Shown piece after piece: positions 25,413 to 34,740 of a DNA stretch of 64,000 bases. The stretch lies in assembly GCA_963702935.1 (NCBI GenBank), contig OY969772.1, forward strand, positions 2,542,001 through 2,606,000, written 5' to 3'. Position numbers and translations under genes: made by a program. The notes under the pieces were generated by a model. The model had not been told where the DNA came from. It did not search any database and saw nothing but the letters and a program-made list of their open reading frames with translations. This stretch comes from DAOTWA01 sp963702935. Its GTDB lineage: Bacteria > Chloroflexota > Anaerolineae > Anaerolineales > Anaerolineaceae. Position 1 is the first letter of the stretch, and the number at the start of each line of letters is the position of its first letter.

Positions 25413-25901
25413 ATGGACGAGCGCGAGCTGGTGCAAAGAGCAAAGCAGGGTGACCTGGAGGCTTTCAATGCCCTGGTCCTGGACTACCAGGACGCGGTGT
25501 ATACCCTGGCGTATTACCTGCTGGGGGACGAAAGGCAGGCCGGCCTGGCAGCCGAGACGGCTTTCCGCCTGGCTTATGGCGATCTGCGCGAGTTCCGGGC
25601 CGGCTCTCTGCACGCCTGGCTGCTGCGGCGCGCGGCGCGCGCCTGCCGGGCGTCTATGCGCGCGGGGGGGGCGCTGAAGCCCGGGGGGGAGGATCGGCTG
25701 CAAGCCGGGTTGGCTTCTCTGCCGGGGGAGCTGCGCCTGGTCGTCGTGCTGGTGGACGTGATGGGGATGGATTACGCCGAGGCCGGGGAAGTGCTGGGGA
25801 GGCCGGCGGCCGTCGTCCGCGAGCGCCTGGCCCGCGCCCGCCAGGTTTTGAAGGGGGTCTTCCAGCAGGCCGGCCTGGTGAGCGTAGGCCCATATTCTTA
25901 A
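25413..25901 (+). CDS. ECF-type sigma factor-like protein
   Basis: A 162-residue protein resembling sigma-70 regions 2 and 4. Region 2 begins ERELVQRAKQGDLEAFNALVLDYQDAVYTLAYYLLGD; region 4 is LRLVVVLVDVMGMDYAEAGEVLGRPAAVVRERLARAR, a helix-turn-helix of the usual form. The core-binding part of region 2 is rather degenerate, so promoter recognition is uncertain. GAGGTG lies before ATG 25413. No anti-sigma gene is adjacent. It follows the propeller lipoprotein by 82 bases. Confidence 0.72.
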   Translation: MDERELVQRAKQGDLEAFNALVLDYQDAVYTLAYYLLGDERQAGLAAETAFRLAYGDLREFRAGSLHAWLLRRAARACRASMRAGGALKPGGEDRLQAGLASLPGELRLVVVLVDVMGMDYAEAGEVLGRPAAVVRERLARARQVLKGVFQQAGLVSVGPYS

Positions 25902-25944
25902 GGCGGGATTCCCTTTTCGCCGATTGGCGGTATAACCAACCCGT

Positions 25945-26330
25945 GCGGCGGCTTTGGAAAGCCGCCCTACGATTGTCGTAACAAAGGCGAGGCGCGGGAT
26001 TCACATCCCGCCACTTGTAGCCCATGCGGCGGCTTTGGAAAGCCGCCCTACGATTGTCGTAACAAAGGCGAGGCGCGGGATTCACATCCCGCCACTTGTA
26101 GCCCATGCGGCGGCTTTGGAAAGCCGCCCTACGATTGTCGTAACAAAGGTAGGGCGGGATTCACATCCCGCCACTTGTAGCCCGTGCGGCGACTTTGGAA
26201 AGCCGCCCTACGATTGTCGTAACAAAGGTAGGGCGGGATTCACATCCCGCCACTTGTAGCCCGTGCGGCGACTTTGGAAAGCCGCCCTACGATTGTCGTA
26301 ACAAAGGTAGGGCGGGATTCACATCCCGCC
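25945..26330. repeat. Five-copy tandem repeat, 79-81-bp unit with two hairpins
   Basis: Units begin near GCGGCG at 25945, 26026, 26107, 26186 and 26265 (periods 81, 81, 79, 79). Each unit holds GGCGGCTTTGGAAAGCCGCC and GGCGGGATTCACATCCCGCC, separated by CTACGATTGTCGTAAC, itself a near palindrome. Single or partial copies of the hairpins recur at 27443, 38280-38350 and 59671-59770, so this is a dispersed REP-like family. It fills the 540-bp gap between the sigma factor and the channel gene; no gene is seen inside. Confidence 0.92.
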
Positions 26331-26441
26331 TCAGTCACGGGCTTGCTTTTTCGCCATTTTTCCGCTATGTTAAGCACATCTGCGCCGCATGAGGGAAATC
26401 ACCCGGCTTGAATGGCTTGAGCGGCGTGAAGAGGTTGGAGG

Positions 26442-27179
26442 ATGAGGAATCGAAAAGCCCTGGTTTCATTGTGCCTGACGATCTTTGCCAGTTTTCTGTG
26501 CCTGACCTATGTCACCGCGTCTGGTTTCTACGCAGTTGCCGCTCCCCAGCCGGCGGGAACGCCGGCCCCAACGGCCACCGGGCTGCCGAGCCCTGCTCCT
26601 GCCCCTACCGCCACACCGGTGCCGTTGGCGGCCCTCTTTAGCGTTCAGCCCAGGCAAATCCTTTCCCGTTTCCTCAATTCTGCTTTGATCCTGGCCGCCG
26701 GCTTCGTGCTGGCCTGGCTGCTGCAAAAGCTGGTCTTTCGCGCCCTCAGCCGGGTACACCGCGAGATTCAAATCTTCGTATCCCGCCTCACTTACATCGC
26801 GGTGTTGGTAGTCGCCATCCTGTGGGTGCTGGCCGCCTTCAACGTGAACGCGGCCACCCTGGCGACCATCCTGGGTTCCCTGGGTCTGGCGCTCAGCCTC
26901 TCGTCGCAGGACCTGTTCAAGAACCTGGTGGCGGGGGTCTACATCCTGCTGGAACGCCCGTTCGGCGTGGGGGACGAGGTCACCGTCTCCGGCTTTACCG
27001 GGCAGGTCGAGATCGTCGATATGCGCACCACCACCTTACGGACGGAGGATGGCAAACAGGTGATCGTGCCCAACACCCTGTTGATATCCCAGGTGATCGT
27101 GCGCGGTCGCGTTGCCAGAGCCGCTCCGGAGGGCGAGGAGGCCGACGAAGATCACGGGGAAGATTTGAAGTCTGGTTAG
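26442..27179 (+). CDS. MscS-family mechanosensitive channel
   Basis: A 245-residue small-conductance channel protein. After an N-terminal hydrophobic segment and a Pro/Thr-rich linker, helices at about residues 75-95 and 112-135 lead to the pore helix TLATILGSLGLALSLSSQDLFKNLVAGVYILLERPF, rich in Gly/Ala as in MscS TM3. The cytoplasmic beta domain follows (VGDEVTVSGFTGQVEIVDMRTTTLRTEDGKQVIVPN). The C-terminal vestibule is short, ending in an acidic tail. It releases solutes on hypo-osmotic shock, which fits an organism that makes glucosylglycerate. Confidence 0.87.
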   Translation: MRNRKALVSLCLTIFASFLCLTYVTASGFYAVAAPQPAGTPAPTATGLPSPAPAPTATPVPLAALFSVQPRQILSRFLNSALILAAGFVLAWLLQKLVFRALSRVHREIQIFVSRLTYIAVLVVAILWVLAAFNVNAATLATILGSLGLALSLSSQDLFKNLVAGVYILLERPFGVGDEVTVSGFTGQVEIVDMRTTTLRTEDGKQVIVPNTLLISQVIVRGRVARAAPEGEEADEDHGEDLKSG

Positions 27180-27183
27180 GGGA

Positions 27184-27417
27184 TCATTTCAGCAGGCGCG
27201 CCAGCAGGTTGAGCAGCAAGGTCAGCACCACGCTGACCACGATGGAGGCCAGCAGCGGGAAAAAGCAGGTCATGCCGGCAAAGTCGATGCGGATCGTGCC
27301 GGGCAGGTGATTCAGGCCCAGCCGTCCCAGCAGCCAGAGGATGCCTCCCAGGACGACCAGCGCGATCCCGCCGATCACCAGCCAGCGTCCAATGGCCTCG
27401 AAACCCGGCATAATCAT
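27184..27417 (-). CDS. DUF2905-family small membrane protein
   Basis: A 77-residue protein with two membrane helices: WLVIGGIALVVLGGILWLLGRLG and FPLLASIVVSVVLTLLLNLLARLL, joined by LPGTIRIDFAGMTCFFP, which is typical of DUF2905. Two in-frame starts exist (27417 and 27411). It is convergent with the channel gene, with 4 bases between stops. Function is unknown. Confidence 0.8.
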   Translation of the reverse strand: MIMPGFEAIGRWLVIGGIALVVLGGILWLLGRLGLNHLPGTIRIDFAGMTCFFPLLASIVVSVVLTLLLNLLARLLK

Positions 27418-27442
27418 TCCTATCTTTAGGGTCTGGCAAAAC

Positions 27443-27462
27443 GGCGGCTTGAGAAAGCCGCC
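27443..27462. repeat. REP-like hairpin at the end of the microcompartment operon
   Basis: GGCGGCTTGAGAAAGCCGCC is an 8-bp stem with a 4-base loop, the same motif as in the 25945-26330 array. It abuts the stop of the last microcompartment gene and may protect or terminate that mRNA. Confidence 0.65.
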
Positions 27463-27741
27463 CTACTTTAATTCGGAGATGTAAATCGAGTCCACAATCC
27501 CCACGATGACGGAGATGACGCAGGCGTCCGGGTTCTTGAGCGCCTGGCGCGCGCCGTTGCCCTCGCGGTTGACCAGCACGGTATCGCCGATGCCGGCGTG
27601 GGTGTTGTCCAGGGCGATGAAATCCTCCGTGGGCTCGTCGCCCGGCAGCGTCAACGGCTGCACCACCAGCAGCCGGCGGTTCTTGTAGTGCGGGTGGCTG
27701 AGGGTGGTGACGACCGTGCCCACGACCTTGCCGATCATCAT
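27463..27741 (-). CDS. BMC-P (EutN/CcmL) vertex protein, copy 3
   Basis: A 92-residue EutN/CcmL-family protein: MIGKVVGTVVTTLSHPHYKNRRLLVVQPL, then DNTHAGIGDTVLVNREGNGARQAL and VISVIVGIVDSIYI. These proteins form pentamers that cap the twelve vertices of a microcompartment. GAGGAAG precedes the double ATG (27741/27738). It is the last gene of the operon, 10 bases after copy 2, and is followed by a REP-like hairpin. Confidence 0.9.
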   Translation of the reverse strand: MMIGKVVGTVVTTLSHPHYKNRRLLVVQPLTLPGDEPTEDFIALDNTHAGIGDTVLVNREGNGARQALKNPDACVISVIVGIVDSIYISELK

Positions 27742-27751
27742 AAGCGCTTCC

Positions 27752-28072
27752 TCACGTATATTGCGTCCAGCCCGGCTTGAGGGTGAAGTCGAACTCGCCG
27801 TCGGGGCGCACTTCCAGATCGTCCACGACGCCCACCAGGGCCAGGTCGACCGGCACGAACTTGACATCCGGCAGGGCCAGCGAGGCCTCGCGCGAGCGCA
27901 CCATGACGCACAGGTCGCCGGGGCCGGCCTGCACCACGTCGGCTGCCACCTGGAGCGACCCCAGCGGGCGCAGATGCTTATCCAGCGGCTGGACCACCAG
28001 CAGCTTGAGGCCCTCCAGGCCGGGGTACTTCAGGGTGCAAACCGCAGTGCCGTGGACGCGTCCGAAGAGCAT
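27752..28072 (-). CDS. BMC-P (EutN/CcmL) vertex protein, copy 2
   Basis: A 106-residue EutN/CcmL-family protein: FGRVHGTAVCTLKYPGLEGLKLLVVQPL, then DVVQAGPGDLCVMVRSREAS and VDLALVGVVDDLEV. It has an extra 12-15 residue C-terminal tail (FDFTLKPGWTQYT) not seen in the other two copies. ATG 28072 lies 3 bases after the stop of the upstream gene. It probably forms pentameric vertices, alone or mixed with its paralogues. Confidence 0.9.
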   Translation of the reverse strand: MLFGRVHGTAVCTLKYPGLEGLKLLVVQPLDKHLRPLGSLQVAADVVQAGPGDLCVMVRSREASLALPDVKFVPVDLALVGVVDDLEVRPDGEFDFTLKPGWTQYT

Positions 28073-28075
28073 GGG

Positions 28076-28444
28076 CTATTTGATCCCCACGCTATTCAGC
28101 ACGCGCGTGATGATGCTGTCTAGCAGAGCCGGGTCCACCTGCCCGCCCAGGCGGGCGACGGCGGCCTCGCGCACGCGCTTGCGCAGGTCGCCTTCGTCCT
28201 TGGCGGCTGCCTGAGCCGGCGTGGAGGGCGCCGGGGCCGGCGTCGCGACCGGTGTCTGCGCGATGTAAGGGCGCACCGGCGCGCTGGGAGGATTCTCGTG
28301 CGCCTGCACCAGGTGCAGGCCCAGGCGTCCGGCGCGTTCGTAAGCCAGCTCGGTCAGCACGGTGTTATCGTCGATCTCCAGGGTGGAGACTCCCCGGCTG
28401 AACAAGTCCTCGATGTCCCGTTCGGTAAAAAACTTCTTCGGCAT
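28076..28444 (-). CDS. Uncharacterised microcompartment-associated protein
   Basis: A 122-residue protein in three parts. Residues 1-50 form a compact domain (FFTERDIEDLFSRGVSTLEID, TVLTELAYERAGRLGLHLV) that reads like a small helical recognition module. A Pro/Ala linker of about 35 residues follows. The last 35 residues (LRKRVREAAVARLGG, DPALLDSIITRVLNSVG) are predicted amphipathic helix and resemble encapsulation peptides. ATG 28444 (MPKKFF) is favoured over an upstream frame start at 28495. Its place between shell genes suggests an adaptor or assembly protein, but I do not recognise a function. Confidence 0.7.
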   Translation of the reverse strand: MPKKFFTERDIEDLFSRGVSTLEIDDNTVLTELAYERAGRLGLHLVQAHENPPSAPVRPYIAQTPVATPAPAPSTPAQAAAKDEGDLRKRVREAAVARLGGQVDPALLDSIITRVLNSVGIK

Positions 28445-28478
28445 AGGCTGCTCCCCAAGGCGAAATGCCTCTCCTTGT

Positions 28479-29105
28479 CTATCCTTCGATGCCATCCAGA
28501 CTTTCCAGGGCGCGCACGGCGGCGTCGCGCGCGGTGATGATCTCGGCCTCGCTGCCGGAGAGCCACATGCGCCCGTAGCGCCCCACGGAAGAGACGTGCA
28601 CGATCTTGATGCTGGCCTTCTTCTCGGCCTCGTTGCAGGCGTAGTTGATGTAGGCTGCCGGGGCCACTTCCAGCACCAGGAGCGTCTCGCCGGGCACCAA
28701 CATGCTGCCGCGCCGGAAGCGGTTGAGAAGCTGCGCCTGGTAAGGATCCACGCGGGTGATGACCTGGATGGAAGCGATTTGCGGGCGGATGCGGTCTTGC
28801 ACTTTCAGCCCCAGGCGGTCGAGCACCACGTTGCCGGCCTCGATGACCGCCGCCTGGTTGAGGGAGTGCACCTCGAACATGCCAAACTCGCGCTCGACGA
28901 TCTGCGCGCCCGGCTTGGCCTCCGTGGCTTTCACGGCGATGTCTACCATGCGGAAGACTTCATTGCCGGGGGACATCTCCACGTAGAGAGACGCCATACC
29001 CTCGACGGGCAGGTCGCCCTGCGTGATGGTGCCCACGAAAGCGGCGTACTGGGCCTGCATACGGTCCAGGAAAGCATAACAACGCAAGGAAAAAGTTTCG
29101 GCCAT
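28479..29105 (-). CDS. BMC-T (tandem-domain) shell protein
   Basis: A 208-residue protein with two BMC folds, of the type that trimerises into pseudohexamers. The start FSLRCYAFLDRMQAQYAAFVGT and the repeats EMSPGNEVFRMVDIAVKATEAKPGAQIVEREFGMFEVHS and LEVAPAAYINYACNEAEKKASIKIVHVSSVGRYGRMWLSGSEAEI match BMC-T proteins with permuted domains; some stack as double trimers with gated pores for bulky substrates or cofactors. GAGGAGATC precedes ATG 29105. It is the only BMC-T in the locus. Confidence 0.87.
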   Translation of the reverse strand: MAETFSLRCYAFLDRMQAQYAAFVGTITQGDLPVEGMASLYVEMSPGNEVFRMVDIAVKATEAKPGAQIVEREFGMFEVHSLNQAAVIEAGNVVLDRLGLKVQDRIRPQIASIQVITRVDPYQAQLLNRFRRGSMLVPGETLLVLEVAPAAYINYACNEAEKKASIKIVHVSSVGRYGRMWLSGSEAEIITARDAAVRALESLDGIEG

Positions 29106-29122
29106 AAGATCTCCTCAAGGAT

Positions 29123-30005
29123 TTACGCCAGGGCGGCGTGCAGGGCGATGCCCAGGGGGGTGACGAATAGTGGACGCTCTGGCACGCGAGTCGGCAGGCC
29201 GGTATATTCTTGCACCACCGCGGCCATGCCGGGGAAAGCCGCTGAGCCGCCCACCAGCACCAGGTTGTCCACAGCTTGACCGGCAACGTGGCGGGCGACG
29301 ATGCTGGCTACTTTCTCCATCACCGGCCGCACCACGGGGAAGAGGCGCGCCTGTTCGGAAGGCTTCTTCTTCAGCGCTTCGGCCTCCTCGAAGGGGATAT
29401 CCAGCGCGCCGGCGATCACCAGGGAAAAGTGCGTCCCACCGGTAGGCTCGTCAGCGGTGTAGACTACCTGGCCGCCTTGACCACGGCGATCCCGGTCGTC
29501 CCGCCGCCCACGTCCACGATGGCGCCGTGCGCAGGCCGAGCACGTGATTGGCGGCGCTGGGCTCGTCGATCAGGCCGGTGCAGCGCATCCCGGCGGCCTC
29601 CACCACGTTGGCCGTGGCGCGCACTTCGGCGCGCGGCACCCCCGGGGGAAATGCGCTGGCGGCCTGGGCCAGTTCGCGCCCCAGGCGGCGCTCCACGCGC
29701 TGCTTCATGCCGCGCAGCAGGTCGATGGCCCCGATGAAATCCACGACCAGCCCGTCGCGCACCACCTGGGCGAACTGGTACTCGCCTGCCAGGGGCCGGC
29801 CGTTTTCGTCCAGCACGACCAGCACCACATAAGCGGTGCCCAGGTCGACGCCCACCAGCAGCCGGCCTTCGGGAGGCGCGGCTAACGGGGGTGAGCTGCC
29901 ATCCGGCGCGCCGTCGTCTAGCGCGGGCAGGATGACGCTTTCAGCGTGAGTGAGGTAGGCTTCGATCCCGGAAGCGGCTGCGGCTGGTAAGCCTGTTCCG
30001 CTCAA
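29123..30005 (-). pseudogene. EutJ-like actin/Hsp70-fold ATPase, two apparent frameshifts
   Basis: Two frames together give one EutJ-like protein of about 294 residues. The first part (TTG 30005) has the phosphate-1 loop GVDLGTAYVVLVVLDENG and GLIDEPSAANHVLGL. Then the frame changes near 29539, where GCACGG reads as GCAACGG in the expected protein (VDVGGGTTGIAVV), and again near 29473, where GCGGCC should be GCGGGCC. The last part has VLVGGSAAFPGMAAVV and ends PLGIALHAALA. Both lesions are single-base losses in short base runs and downstream codons stay intact, so sequencing error is likelier than decay. EutJ proteins are thought to act as chaperones in microcompartment loci. Confidence 0.75.
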
Positions 30006-30007
30006 GG

Positions 30008-30304
<297 letters not shown>

Positions 30305-30367
30305 TCCTAAAGCGATCAGGGCAGGATCTTAAGCCATGTTTGTATTCCTTTCGGTTTTAGAGGTCGA

Positions 30368-31836
30368 TTAGCATCTCTCATTGCAGCTCAAGATCTCATT
30401 CACCACCTGGCGCACCATCCCTTCGATCTCCTGGGGAGAGGGGCCGGCCGGCGCCTGTTCCTGGAGAAGGCCGCCTCCGGCGGGGGCGTGAGCTCGTACG
30501 CCAGGCGCTTGACGTTGAACAGGTGATATACGGTGATGTTGTCGCCGGTGATCGCGCCGCCGATGCCGCCCGGAACCCGAGGGTCAGGGAAGGCATGACG
30601 CCGGTGGTCAGGCCGATGGCTGCCCAGGGTGCCCATGGTATTGACGGCGATGCGAAAGACAGGCTTTTCCAGGCCAAAGGCCATGATGACCTTTTCGTCG
30701 GTGGCGTGGATGACCAGGCTGTGGCCGCGTCCGCCGAACTGGATCAGCTCGATGCAGCGCTCGCAGCCGGCCTCCCAGCCGTCGGCTTCGTACCAGCCCA
30801 GCACGGTGGTGAGCTTCTCGCGTGAGAGCGGCTCGCCCCGGCCCACCTGGGTGAGCGGGCGCCACCAGGATGCGGGCGCTCCCCGGGAACCTGGATGCCG
30901 GCCATGCCCGCCAGCACCTGCGGCGATTTGCCCACCGAGGCCGGGTTGATGGCTCCTTCGGGTGTGAAGAGCAGCTTGCGCAGCGCGTCCGCCTGAGATC
31001 TCGTCCATGAAATAAGCCCCTTCGCGCTGCATGAGCTCTTTCAGGCGCGCGGCGATGGGGCGGTCGGCGACCACGGCCTGTTCTGTGGCGCAGATGGTGG
31101 AATAGTCGAAAGCCTTGCTGGCTCACGATGTAGCGGGCGGCTTTTTCCACGTCGGCGCTGCGGTCCACGTAGACGGGCACGTTGCCGGGGCCCACGCCGT
31201 AGGCCGGCTTGCCCACCGAATGGGCGGCCTGTACCATGGCCAGCCGCCGGTAGCCAGGATGAGAGCCAGTGTGCTTGTGGCGCATCAGCTCCTGCGTGCC
31301 GGCCAGGCTGACGTTCTGGATGCAGCTCACAGGCCCTTCGGAGCGCCGGCTTGCTCGGCAGCCTGCGCCATGAGCTGGGCGGTCTCGTAGCAGCAGCGCA
31401 CGGCGGAGGGGTGGGGGGCCACCACGATGGCGTCGCGCGCTTTGACCGCGATGAGAATCTTGAACATGACCGTCGAAGTGGGGTTGGTGCTGGGAATGAG
31501 GGCCGCCACCACGCCCACGGGCCAGGCGATCTGGTAGATCTTTCTGGGCGTCATGGCCGATCACGCCCACGGTTTTGATGTCCTGGATGCTCTCCCACAC
31601 GTGGCTGCGAGCCGAATTCGTTCTTCAGCTTCTTGTGGGCTGGGACGCCATAGCCGGTTTCCTCGCAGGCCATGCGCCCCAGGCGCTCGGCGGCTTGATA
31701 GGCGGCTTCGGCCATGGCCTCGCAGGCGCGATCCACCTCTCCTGGCTGGCTTTGCCCCAATTTCTGGGCCGCATAGGCCGCCTCGGCCAGGATCGCGGGC
31801 TTCCTGGATGGAGAGGAGATCTTTATCGAGGGCCAT
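30368..31836 (-). pseudogene. CoA-acylating aldehyde dehydrogenase (PduP/EutE-like), broken by many frameshifts
   Basis: Reading across frames gives about 490 residues of a PduP/EutE-type enzyme: MALDKDLLSIQEA, ACEETGYG, WPVGVVAALIPSTNPTSTVMFK, NVSLAGTQELMRHKHT, AYGVGPGNVPVYVDRSADV, FDYSTICATEQAVV (Cys in the catalytic position), ELIQFGGRGHSLVIHA and GGAITGDNITVYHLFNVKR. Its C-terminus, PQEIEGMVRQVVNEILS, resembles an encapsulation peptide. At least ten frame changes are needed, near 31795, 31610, 31551, 31330, 31283/31255, 31123, 30990, 30870, 30622, 30575 and 30445, several in compensating pairs. It would turn acetaldehyde from DeoC into acetyl-CoA with NAD. Sequence error is likelier than decay because codons between shifts are intact. 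Confidence 0.8.
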
Positions 31837-31912
31837 CGCTTGTCCTGGGGTGAGCCTTGCGAGGCTGAAACTTTCCCTGAAGGGATGCTTCGCAATCGCA
31901 AGGCTTGAGAAG

Positions 31913-32203
31913 TTAGGATTTTCTAAACACCATTTCGCCGTCGACTTCCAGCGAATCGATAATGGCCATGATGACCGCGTCCACCGGCGTATCCTTGGTC
32001 TGGGTCGTCTGGCGGGCGCTCGACCCGGCGGCGGTCAGCACCAGGTCTCCCGCTCCGGCGTCCACCGTATCCACCGCCACGAAGGGCTTGCCCACGGGAT
32101 CGCCGCGCTCGTCCGTCTGGCGCACGATGAGCAGCTTGCGCCCCGTTAATTTTTCGTCTTTGATCGTAGAGACCGTCGTACCGATGACACGGGCGATGAA
32201 CAT
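31913..32203 (-). CDS. BMC-P (EutN/CcmL) vertex protein, copy 1
   Basis: A 96-residue EutN/CcmL protein: MFIARVIGTTVSTIKDEKLTGRKLLIVRQ, VDTVDAGAGDLVLTAAGSSARQT and VDAVIMAIIDSLEVDG. It lies between deoC and the aldehyde dehydrogenase, separated from the other two vertex genes by five genes, so it is not a recent tandem duplicate. GGAGGCTCTCCC precedes ATG 32203. Confidence 0.9.
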   Translation of the reverse strand: MFIARVIGTTVSTIKDEKLTGRKLLIVRQTDERGDPVGKPFVAVDTVDAGAGDLVLTAAGSSARQTTQTKDTPVDAVIMAIIDSLEVDGEMVFRKS

Positions 32204-32223
32204 GGGAGAGCCTCCGCTGGGGG

Positions 32224-33147
<924 letters not shown>

Positions 33148-33150
33148 ACG

Positions 33151-33753
33151 TCAATTTCCACTTTTCAAGAATTGTTTTTCCACTGCCATGATCTTGTCGA
33201 CGCGCTTGGCGTGCCGCCCGCCGCCGAATTCGGTGGAGAGCCAGGTCTTGACGATGAGGCGGGCCTGGTTCAGCCCGATCAAGCCGGCGCCCAGGGTGAG
33301 CAGGTTAGCGTCGTTATGCTCGCGGCTGTTCGCGGCGCTCGCGTAATCGTAACACATGGCGGCGCGGATGCCGGGCACCTTGTTGGCCGTCATGCACGAG
33401 CCAATCCCGGCTCCGTCGATCATGATCCCGCGCCAGGCTTTGCCCTCGCGCACCTGTTGGGCGACGGCCAGGGCCAAATCCGGATAGTCCACGGCGTCCT
33501 TGTTGAAGGCGCCGCAGTCGATGGGAAGGTATCCCAGCTCGGCCAGGTAGGTCTTGAGGGCTTCTTTCATCTCAAAGCCGCCGTGGTCCGCGCCGATGGC
33601 AACGCTCGCTTGTGCGGCCTGCGCTTTTTCGGGCGCGGGGGAAGCTGGTTGGGGAAGGGCGGCGCTGCCGGCCGGCGGCGCCGACTGGCCCAGGGTGCCT
33701 TCGACTACCCGCTGCACGATCGCATGGATTTCAGCATCAGAGATAGGAACCAT
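33151..33753 (-). CDS. rpiB: RpiB/LacAB-family sugar-phosphate isomerase with N-terminal targeting helix
   Basis: A 200-residue protein. The C-terminal 150 residues are RpiB-like: VAIGADHGGFEMKEALKTYL, YPIDCG-type turn, DYPDLALAVAQQV, MIDGAGIGSCMTANKVPGIRAA and NDANLLTLGAGLIG. The catalytic Cys found in many RpiB proteins appears as the Cys in GIGSCMTANK. RpiB interconverts ribose-5- and ribulose-5-phosphate; relatives act on other aldose phosphates. The first 20 residues (SDAEIHAIVQRVVEGTLG) form an amphipathic helix followed by a Pro/Ala linker, the usual form of an encapsulation peptide. First gene of the microcompartment operon; why an isomerase is needed beside DeoC is unclear. Confidence 0.9.
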   Translation of the reverse strand: MVPISDAEIHAIVQRVVEGTLGQSAPPAGSAALPQPASPAPEKAQAAQASVAIGADHGGFEMKEALKTYLAELGYLPIDCGAFNKDAVDYPDLALAVAQQVREGKAWRGIMIDGAGIGSCMTANKVPGIRAAMCYDYASAANSREHNDANLLTLGAGLIGLNQARLIVKTWLSTEFGGGRHAKRVDKIMAVEKQFLKSGN

Positions 33754-33792
33754 CGGGTTTTGTGTGTTTCCCTCTCAGGAGCGTCTAAAAAG

Positions 33793-33817
33793 CGCCGTAA
33801 CGTTTCCTGTCACGGCG
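33793..33817 (-). promoter_or_regulatory. Inverted repeat in the leader of the microcompartment operon
   Basis: CGCCGTAAC (33793-33801) and GTCACGGCG (33809-33817) form an inverted repeat with one mismatch around a 7-base centre. It lies about 40 bases before the rpiB start and downstream of the putative promoter, a suitable place for a repressor operator. Confidence 0.45.
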
Positions 33818-33849
33818 TGGCGATGTTTCCATATTACCACAGCCGTTTG

Positions 33850-33858
33850 ATTATAGCA
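33850..33858 (-). promoter_or_regulatory. Extended -10 promoter for the microcompartment operon
   Basis: The minus strand reads TTGCTATAAT, an extended -10 (TGnTATAAT), about 97 bases before the rpiB start. No good -35 is present at 17 bases, so an activator or the extended -10 alone may set expression. Confidence 0.45.
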
Positions 33859-33877
33859 ATTATTTGTCGTCAGAAAG

Positions 33878-33906
33878 TTGCCTCAGGAAGATCCTTCGTG
33901 TATAGT
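33878..33906 (+). promoter_or_regulatory. Sigma-70-type promoter TTGCCT-17-TATAGT
   Basis: TTGCCT (33878-33883) and TATAGT (33901-33906) are 17 bases apart, 36 bases before ATG 33943. It drives the DUF4013 gene and is divergent from the microcompartment promoter. Confidence 0.6.
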
Positions 33907-33942
33907 ATGCTTACAACTTCACATGCATCCCAGGAGCCGCCT

Positions 33943-34725
33943 ATGACACCATCCTCTATCACCCAACCCTTGGCTGCCTTGTTAGCCTTCCCGTTCAAAG
34001 ACCCAAAATGGAAGACGAAAGCTTTGATCGGAGCGGTGCTGATCTTTTTCAGCCTTTTCCTGCTCGTCCCCATCTTCTTCGTCTATGGGTATTTTGGGCG
34101 CGTCCTGAAGCGGGCGATTTCAGGCGAGGGGGAAGCTCTCCTGCCCGAATGGGACGACTGGGGCGAGCTTTTCGTGAGCGGCCTGAAGCTGTTTGGGGCC
34201 GGCTTCGTCTATCTCCTGCCGGGCACCCTGATCTCTGTCTTCGGTTACGCGATAGTATTCTTGCCGTCTTTCTTGGTCATCCTGTCTTCCGACATGGAGA
34301 ATACGGCGGGCGCAACTCTCGGATTGCTTCAGTTTTTTGGATCGTTTGGCGGCATGGCCGTGTTCGGCGTGGCCATGCTGGTCAATTTAACGTTGGGAGC
34401 CTTTCTGCCGGCGGCCATCGGTCATCTGGTGGCGCGCGATTCGTTTGGAGCCGCTTTCCGCTTTGGAGAATGGTGGCCGATCTTCCGCGCCAACCTGGGC
34501 GGTTTTTTGGTGAGCTACGTCATGCTCATAGGTTTTGCCGTGTTGGCGATGATGGTGTCCCAGGTGCTGTACATGACCATCGTTCTGTGCTGTTTTTACC
34601 CCGTGGCCCTCAGCGTCTTTTCCCTTTACCTGATGGCCATAGCGGGCGCCCTTTTTGGCCGGGCTTATCGCGCCGGTGTGGAGAACCTGGCGGTAAAATC
34701 CGTCCAGGGGAGCGTTGCAGGGTAG
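33943..34725 (+). CDS. DUF4013-type polytopic membrane protein
   Basis: A 260-residue membrane protein with about six hydrophobic segments (e.g. ALIGAVLIFFSLFLLVPIFFVYGYFGR, AGFVYLLPGTLISVFGYAIVF, LGGFLVSYVMLIGFAVLAMMV). The early LKRAISGEGEALLPEWDDWGELFVSGLK loop is the hallmark of DUF4013. CAGGAG lies before ATG 33943; the frame is open far upstream but that part is antisense to rpiB. Function unknown. Confidence 0.78.
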   Translation: MTPSSITQPLAALLAFPFKDPKWKTKALIGAVLIFFSLFLLVPIFFVYGYFGRVLKRAISGEGEALLPEWDDWGELFVSGLKLFGAGFVYLLPGTLISVFGYAIVFLPSFLVILSSDMENTAGATLGLLQFFGSFGGMAVFGVAMLVNLTLGAFLPAAIGHLVARDSFGAAFRFGEWWPIFRANLGGFLVSYVMLIGFAVLAMMVSQVLYMTIVLCCFYPVALSVFSLYLMAIAGALFGRAYRAGVENLAVKSVQGSVAG

Positions 34726-34740
34726 AGGATTTAGGGAAGC

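Noticed and set aside
25945..26330. CRISPR array or short coding repeats
   Set aside because: The whole 79-81-bp unit is repeated with no unique spacer, and stems are REP-like.
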